Origin: Chitinophaga sp. YR573
Lineage (GTDB): Bacteria; Bacteroidota; Bacteroidia; Chitinophagales; Chitinophagaceae
Assembly (NCBI RefSeq): GCF_900110995.1
Contig: NZ_FOJF01000001.1
Coordinates: forward strand, 4,128,803 to 4,192,802
Direction: 5' to 3'
Length of the DNA: 64,000 nt
Under the pieces are notes generated by a model that saw nothing but the letters and a program-made list of their open reading frames with translations, did no database searches and had not been told where the DNA came from. How positions within the stretch are numbered: position 1 is the stretch's first letter; every line of letters starts with the position of its first letter. Shown in pieces: positions 60,925 through 64,000 of the stretch. The translations under genes were made by a program, and so were the position numbers.

Positions 60925-63900
60925 ATGTTCTATTCCTATATCGGTCGTCGGCATTGCTGTGCCGCACATTTTATCCGCATTTTCATACTGTTAGCCCTGC
61001 TGGTACCAGCAACCGTTTTACGCGCCCAGAATGATAACAGGTCTCATTACCAGTTGCTCTGGCGTATTAATGGTCCGGGGATGGCTTCGCCTTCCTTCTT
61101 ATTTGGTACCATGCACCTCACAGACAACAGAGTGTTCGAGTTCAGCGACTCTGTGCTCACTGCACTACGGAACGCTAACTCTTTTGCCATGGAGGTAGAT
61201 CTTGATTCGATGATGGCGTATATGCTGTCGCCGGAAGGACCATTACTGGACACTGTTAATCATATGCGTCGCCTGCTGACAGCAGATGAATACCACTACA
61301 TAGACAGTCTGATAATCGAAAAAACCGGGGCTCCTCTGGCACAACTGAAGCTGAAACGTATGTGGTTTGTGGAAAAGCTGCTCCTTGATGAAGAAGAGGC
61401 GCTTAGCAAGAACACTGATCAGAAAGGGGAAAATATATTCCTGGATGGCTGGCTGCATCAGAAAGCTACAGGTCTTCATAAATCTGTGTATAGCCTGGAA
61501 CGGTTACAGAATCAGTTGCATATTATGAGTGCTGATTTCTCGGAGATGCAGAAAGAAGTATTCCTGTGGACCCTTGGTTACCATGATGCCGGAAGTGGAG
61601 ACGCGAAAGAGAAAACAGATCGTTTCAATACACGGGTAAACTTCCTGGATTCACTCGTTAACATGTATTACAAGGCAGATCTGGAAAAGATATCAAAGTT
61701 TGTGAACAGCGCTCAATCTGAAGATAGTGATGAAGGGCCTGGGCTGGTAGTGCGTAATCTTGAGATGGCAGATAACCTGGCTTTATTGATCAACAAAGGC
61801 AGTGTTTTCGCTGCTGTTGGAGTAGCTCATTTGCCAGGAGAGAAAGGCATCATATCATTGCTTCGTGCAAAAGGATATACGGTTACTTCTGTAAAAGCAA
61901 CTTTTACCGGTGCTGCAAAACGTGATCGCCAGCGGCTGGACAGCATGAAAGGATATTCACTGAATAAAATAGCAGACGGATACAGCGTGATGCTTCCCGG
62001 CATTCCAATTAGTTATCCTATACCCAACATGAACCGGAAAATGTACATAGGCAACAACGGCAGTGATGTCGGTTTTGCTTTTTCTATAGATATTCCTCAG
62101 TTGGGAATGGATAAGCGGGAGTTGGTAAATACGATGATCGCTAACATGGCAAGGCAGGGTAATGCGAAGCTGCAAAAATCCTATCCCATAACCTACCGTA
62201 ATATTCCCGGTACAGAGGCCGTGCTGCTGCAAGAGAATGTTCCATTGTATATACGTCTGTTCATCCGCAATAACAGGGCTTTTGTATTTATGTACAACTC
62301 CGGAGAAAAAGACAGCAGTTCCAGAAAGGACTTTTTCAAATCTGTACGTTTTTATGATATTGCGCGGCCTGTAACAATATATGATACGTTGAATAGCCCG
62401 CAATTAGGTTTCTCTGCCATGCTGCCTTTGGATGTAAACCATATACAATCCGGTAACAAGGAAGGTGTACGCCCTGTGGAAGCATATTCTGGTCTGGATG
62501 ATGCCAATAACATCTCATATATACTGCGGATCGAAAAGATGCAAAGGGGTTATTATAACATCAATGATAACCAGGTACTGGAAGGCGTCCGTGCAATGCT
62601 GCTTCAGGAAGACAGTACTTTACAGCTGATTGATTCGACTGTAACCGAACGGGAGGGCCTGCCATTATACCAGCTGATCTATAATCATAGTAATGGTTTT
62701 ATATCCCGTCTGCACTTCATACCAAGGGGTAATCTTGCATACTTCCTGCTTTGTGTTTATGATGGCGTACGTACAGACAGCAGCTACTGGCAACGTTTCC
62801 TCAATGGCTTTCACATATCTCCTTTGAAAGCACAGGCACCTGCGATTTCCTTTGTACCAACAGATAGCAGTTTTACTATAGCCGGTCCCGAACTTTTTAC
62901 CGGTGGGGCTATTGGCCATTACGATGAATCATCACGTGTACATGTTTATTTGTACAGAGCGATGGACAGCACTTCTCACTCCATGTACGTAGCAGAAGTA
63001 GACAAATATGCCCGTTACTACAATAACAAACCAGACAGTCTCCTGAAAGAGTTTGTACATTCTGAAGACACTACTTTTATTATTACCAGCCACAAACAAT
63101 CTGTCTGGGAAGGACTGCCCGTATATGAAACAGAGATGAAGGGGCGTCATACCGGTCTGCGTTGGTATCGGAGAGCTGTAGTGGCTGGTCATACCATTTA
63201 TCGCCTGTCTGTTATTATGCCGGCAGAAGTAATTCAGACGGGTTATGCACAGCAGTTTCTTGCTTCCTTTCACCCCGGAAGCCGGGAGAAGGCCGATACT
63301 TTCCGGTTACAGGAAAATAGACTGTCTATGCTTTTGAAGGACCTGCAAAGTACCGATACAACAATATTTAATATCGCCCATAATTACCTGGATAATCTGG
63401 AGCCTGACAGCGCTGATAAAGGGTTTATTATAGATGCACTGGCAAAGCCTTTTCCTGCGGATACCGGTGAGAATAATGCAAAAGTGCAGTTGCTGTTATC
63501 GCTAAAAGACCTGGCTGATGATAATGTTGTGCATGCAGCCGAACGGCTTTTTCCCAATACAACTGATGCCTGGGAAAGAGAAAGGGTCCTGCGCTTCCTG
63601 AACGGAATACCTTCGGATTCTGCTATTCGCACATTCCTGCGCCTTGCACCCGAAATGCCGGAAAGTGCTATTGCCGGCAGTAACATTTTCTCTTACTCTT
63701 TCGAAAATGACAGTCTGTACCAAAAATACATGCCTGCCATGATCGCCACTGCAGAACGGTCCGTAAGTTTTCTGCAGGCTTTTACCGCATATACTTACGG
63801 TGATTCATTATGGCTTTCCCCTCAGTTTGACAGGTATGGTCTTGAGCGCCTGTTGCCGGGTATAATGCAACAGTTTGAACGTCTGTTAAAAGAATGGAAA

Positions 63901-64000
63901 AACAGGGAACCGGATGAAGATAACGACTGGAAGCTGGAGAGGAGCCTGCTGAGTACTGGTCGTATACTCGCGTTACCAGGAATGCCGGCTTCCGTGGCAA
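60925..64000 (+). CDS. TraB/GumN-family exported protein, very long, C-terminus beyond window
   Basis: The frame is open for 1,025 codons to the window edge. After a signal-like segment (IRIFILLALLVPATVLRAQN) the TraB/GumN domain is clear: SPSFLFGTMHLTDNRVFEFS, EVDLDSMMAYML, and the second conserved part FAAVGVAHLPGEKGIISLLR. GumN-like domains with GTMH and the later H are putative metalloenzymes of unknown substrate. Most members are about 300 residues; here at least 700 further residues without a recognised domain follow. The window cuts the gene. Confidence 0.85.
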   Translation, partial: MFYSYIGRRHCCAAHFIRIFILLALLVPATVLRAQNDNRSHYQLLWRINGPGMASPSFLFGTMHLTDNRVFEFSDSVLTALRNANSFAMEVDLDSMMAYMLSPEGPLLDTVNHMRRLLTADEYHYIDSLIIEKTGAPLAQLKLKRMWFVEKLLLDEEEALSKNTDQKGENIFLDGWLHQKATGLHKSVYSLERLQNQLHIMSADFSEMQKEVFLWTLGYHDAGSGDAKEKTDRFNTRVNFLDSLVNMYYKADLEKISKFVNSAQSEDSDEGPGLVVRNLEMADNLALLINKGSVFAAVGVAHLPGEKGIISLLRAKGYTVTSVKATFTGAAKRDRQRLDSMKGYSLNKIADGYSVMLPGIPISYPIPNMNRKMYIGNNGSDVGFAFSIDIPQLGMDKRELVNTMIANMARQGNAKLQKSYPITYRNIPGTEAVLLQENVPLYIRLFIRNNRAFVFMYNSGEKDSSSRKDFFKSVRFYDIARPVTIYDTLNSPQLGFSAMLPLDVNHIQSGNKEGVRPVEAYSGLDDANNISYILRIEKMQRGYYNINDNQVLEGVRAMLLQEDSTLQLIDSTVTEREGLPLYQLIYNHSNGFISRLHFIPRGNLAYFLLCVYDGVRTDSSYWQRFLNGFHISPLKAQAPAISFVPTDSSFTIAGPELFTGGAIGHYDESSRVHVYLYRAMDSTSHSMYVAEVDKYARYYNNKPDSLLKEFVHSEDTTFIITSHKQSVWEGLPVYETEMKGRHTGLRWYRRAVVAGHTIYRLSVIMPAEVIQTGYAQQFLASFHPGSREKADTFRLQENRLSMLLKDLQSTDTTIFNIAHNYLDNLEPDSADKGFIIDALAKPFPADTGENNAKVQLLLSLKDLADDNVVHAAERLFPNTTDAWERERVLRFLNGIPSDSAIRTFLRLAPEMPESAIAGSNIFSYSFENDSLYQKYMPAMIATAERSVSFLQAFTAYTYGDSLWLSPQFDRYGLERLLPGIMQQFERLLKEWKNREPDEDNDWKLERSLLSTGRILALPGMPASVA

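Overview
The window is a piece of a Bacteroidota chromosome, most likely from a Chitinophaga-like member of the Chitinophagaceae. This rests on SusC/SusD genes with an ECF sigma/FecR pair, several promoters of the TAnnTTTG type, a tmRNA tag ending NYAMAA, two LytTR/AraC regulatory loci, and a family 2A encapsulin with its cysteine desulfurase cargo. The genus is an inference, because no rRNA is present.

Layout. 1-5,500 is conserved core: rpmA and rplU on the minus strand, a GH3-type protein, dxr, rseP and the tmRNA gene ssrA. 5,507-20,350 is an accessory region directly behind ssrA. The ssrA terminator sequence recurs at its far end (20,310), and a serine-recombinase remnant lies just inside its near end, so it looks like an old island inserted at ssrA. 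It holds an IS66 remnant, an adenine methyltransferase with a controller-like XRE regulator, a PLD-type nuclease with a frameshifted XRE gene, a 186-bp MITE inserted at the nuclease stop codon, a decayed AbiEii toxin, a DUF4143 ATPase behind three 22-bp-spaced iterons, a GIY-YIG nuclease next to a primase-helicase of the TOTE type, and a tandem tRNA array.

The most unusual item is 17,621-18,500 on the minus strand. Two tandem units, each a 21-22-codon ORF followed by an intrinsic terminator, lie directly upstream of seven atypical tRNA genes or remnants arranged as repeating Pro(UGG)-Phe(GAA)-His(GUG). Both short peptides share a core built from His, Pro and Phe codons (HIP..F.PF), the same three amino acids. 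This suggests, but does not prove, that the tRNA array is controlled by attenuation on its own amino acids.

20,400-33,200 is mostly minus-strand: TPR and WG-repeat envelope proteins, a LytS/LytTR two-component pair, an S41 peptidase, two AraC regulators and a small sulfur-type cluster (DsrE-like protein, TsdA-like dihaem cytochrome, Tat-exported protein). 32,600-40,300 is a sigma/anti-sigma-controlled SusC/SusD/TlpA operon. 40,370-46,412 holds a GDPD-like phosphodiesterase, a repeat protein, a GH31 hydrolase, a lipoprotein and an amidohydrolase. 46,713-49,365 is the encapsulin/cysteine desulfurase pair. 52,376-59,062 is a five-gene molybdenum hydroxylase operon (PaoABC-like subunits, a NifS-like desulfurase and an XdhC-MobA fusion). 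The window ends with a GH5-ricin lectin lipoprotein and a long TraB/GumN protein cut off by the edge.

Small repeats are scattered through the window: two MITE-like inverted repeats, REP-like tandem hairpins with GCGAAGC tips, a duplicated 110-bp upstream element (41,400 and 50,691), and a stray copy of the GH31 3' end at 18,576.
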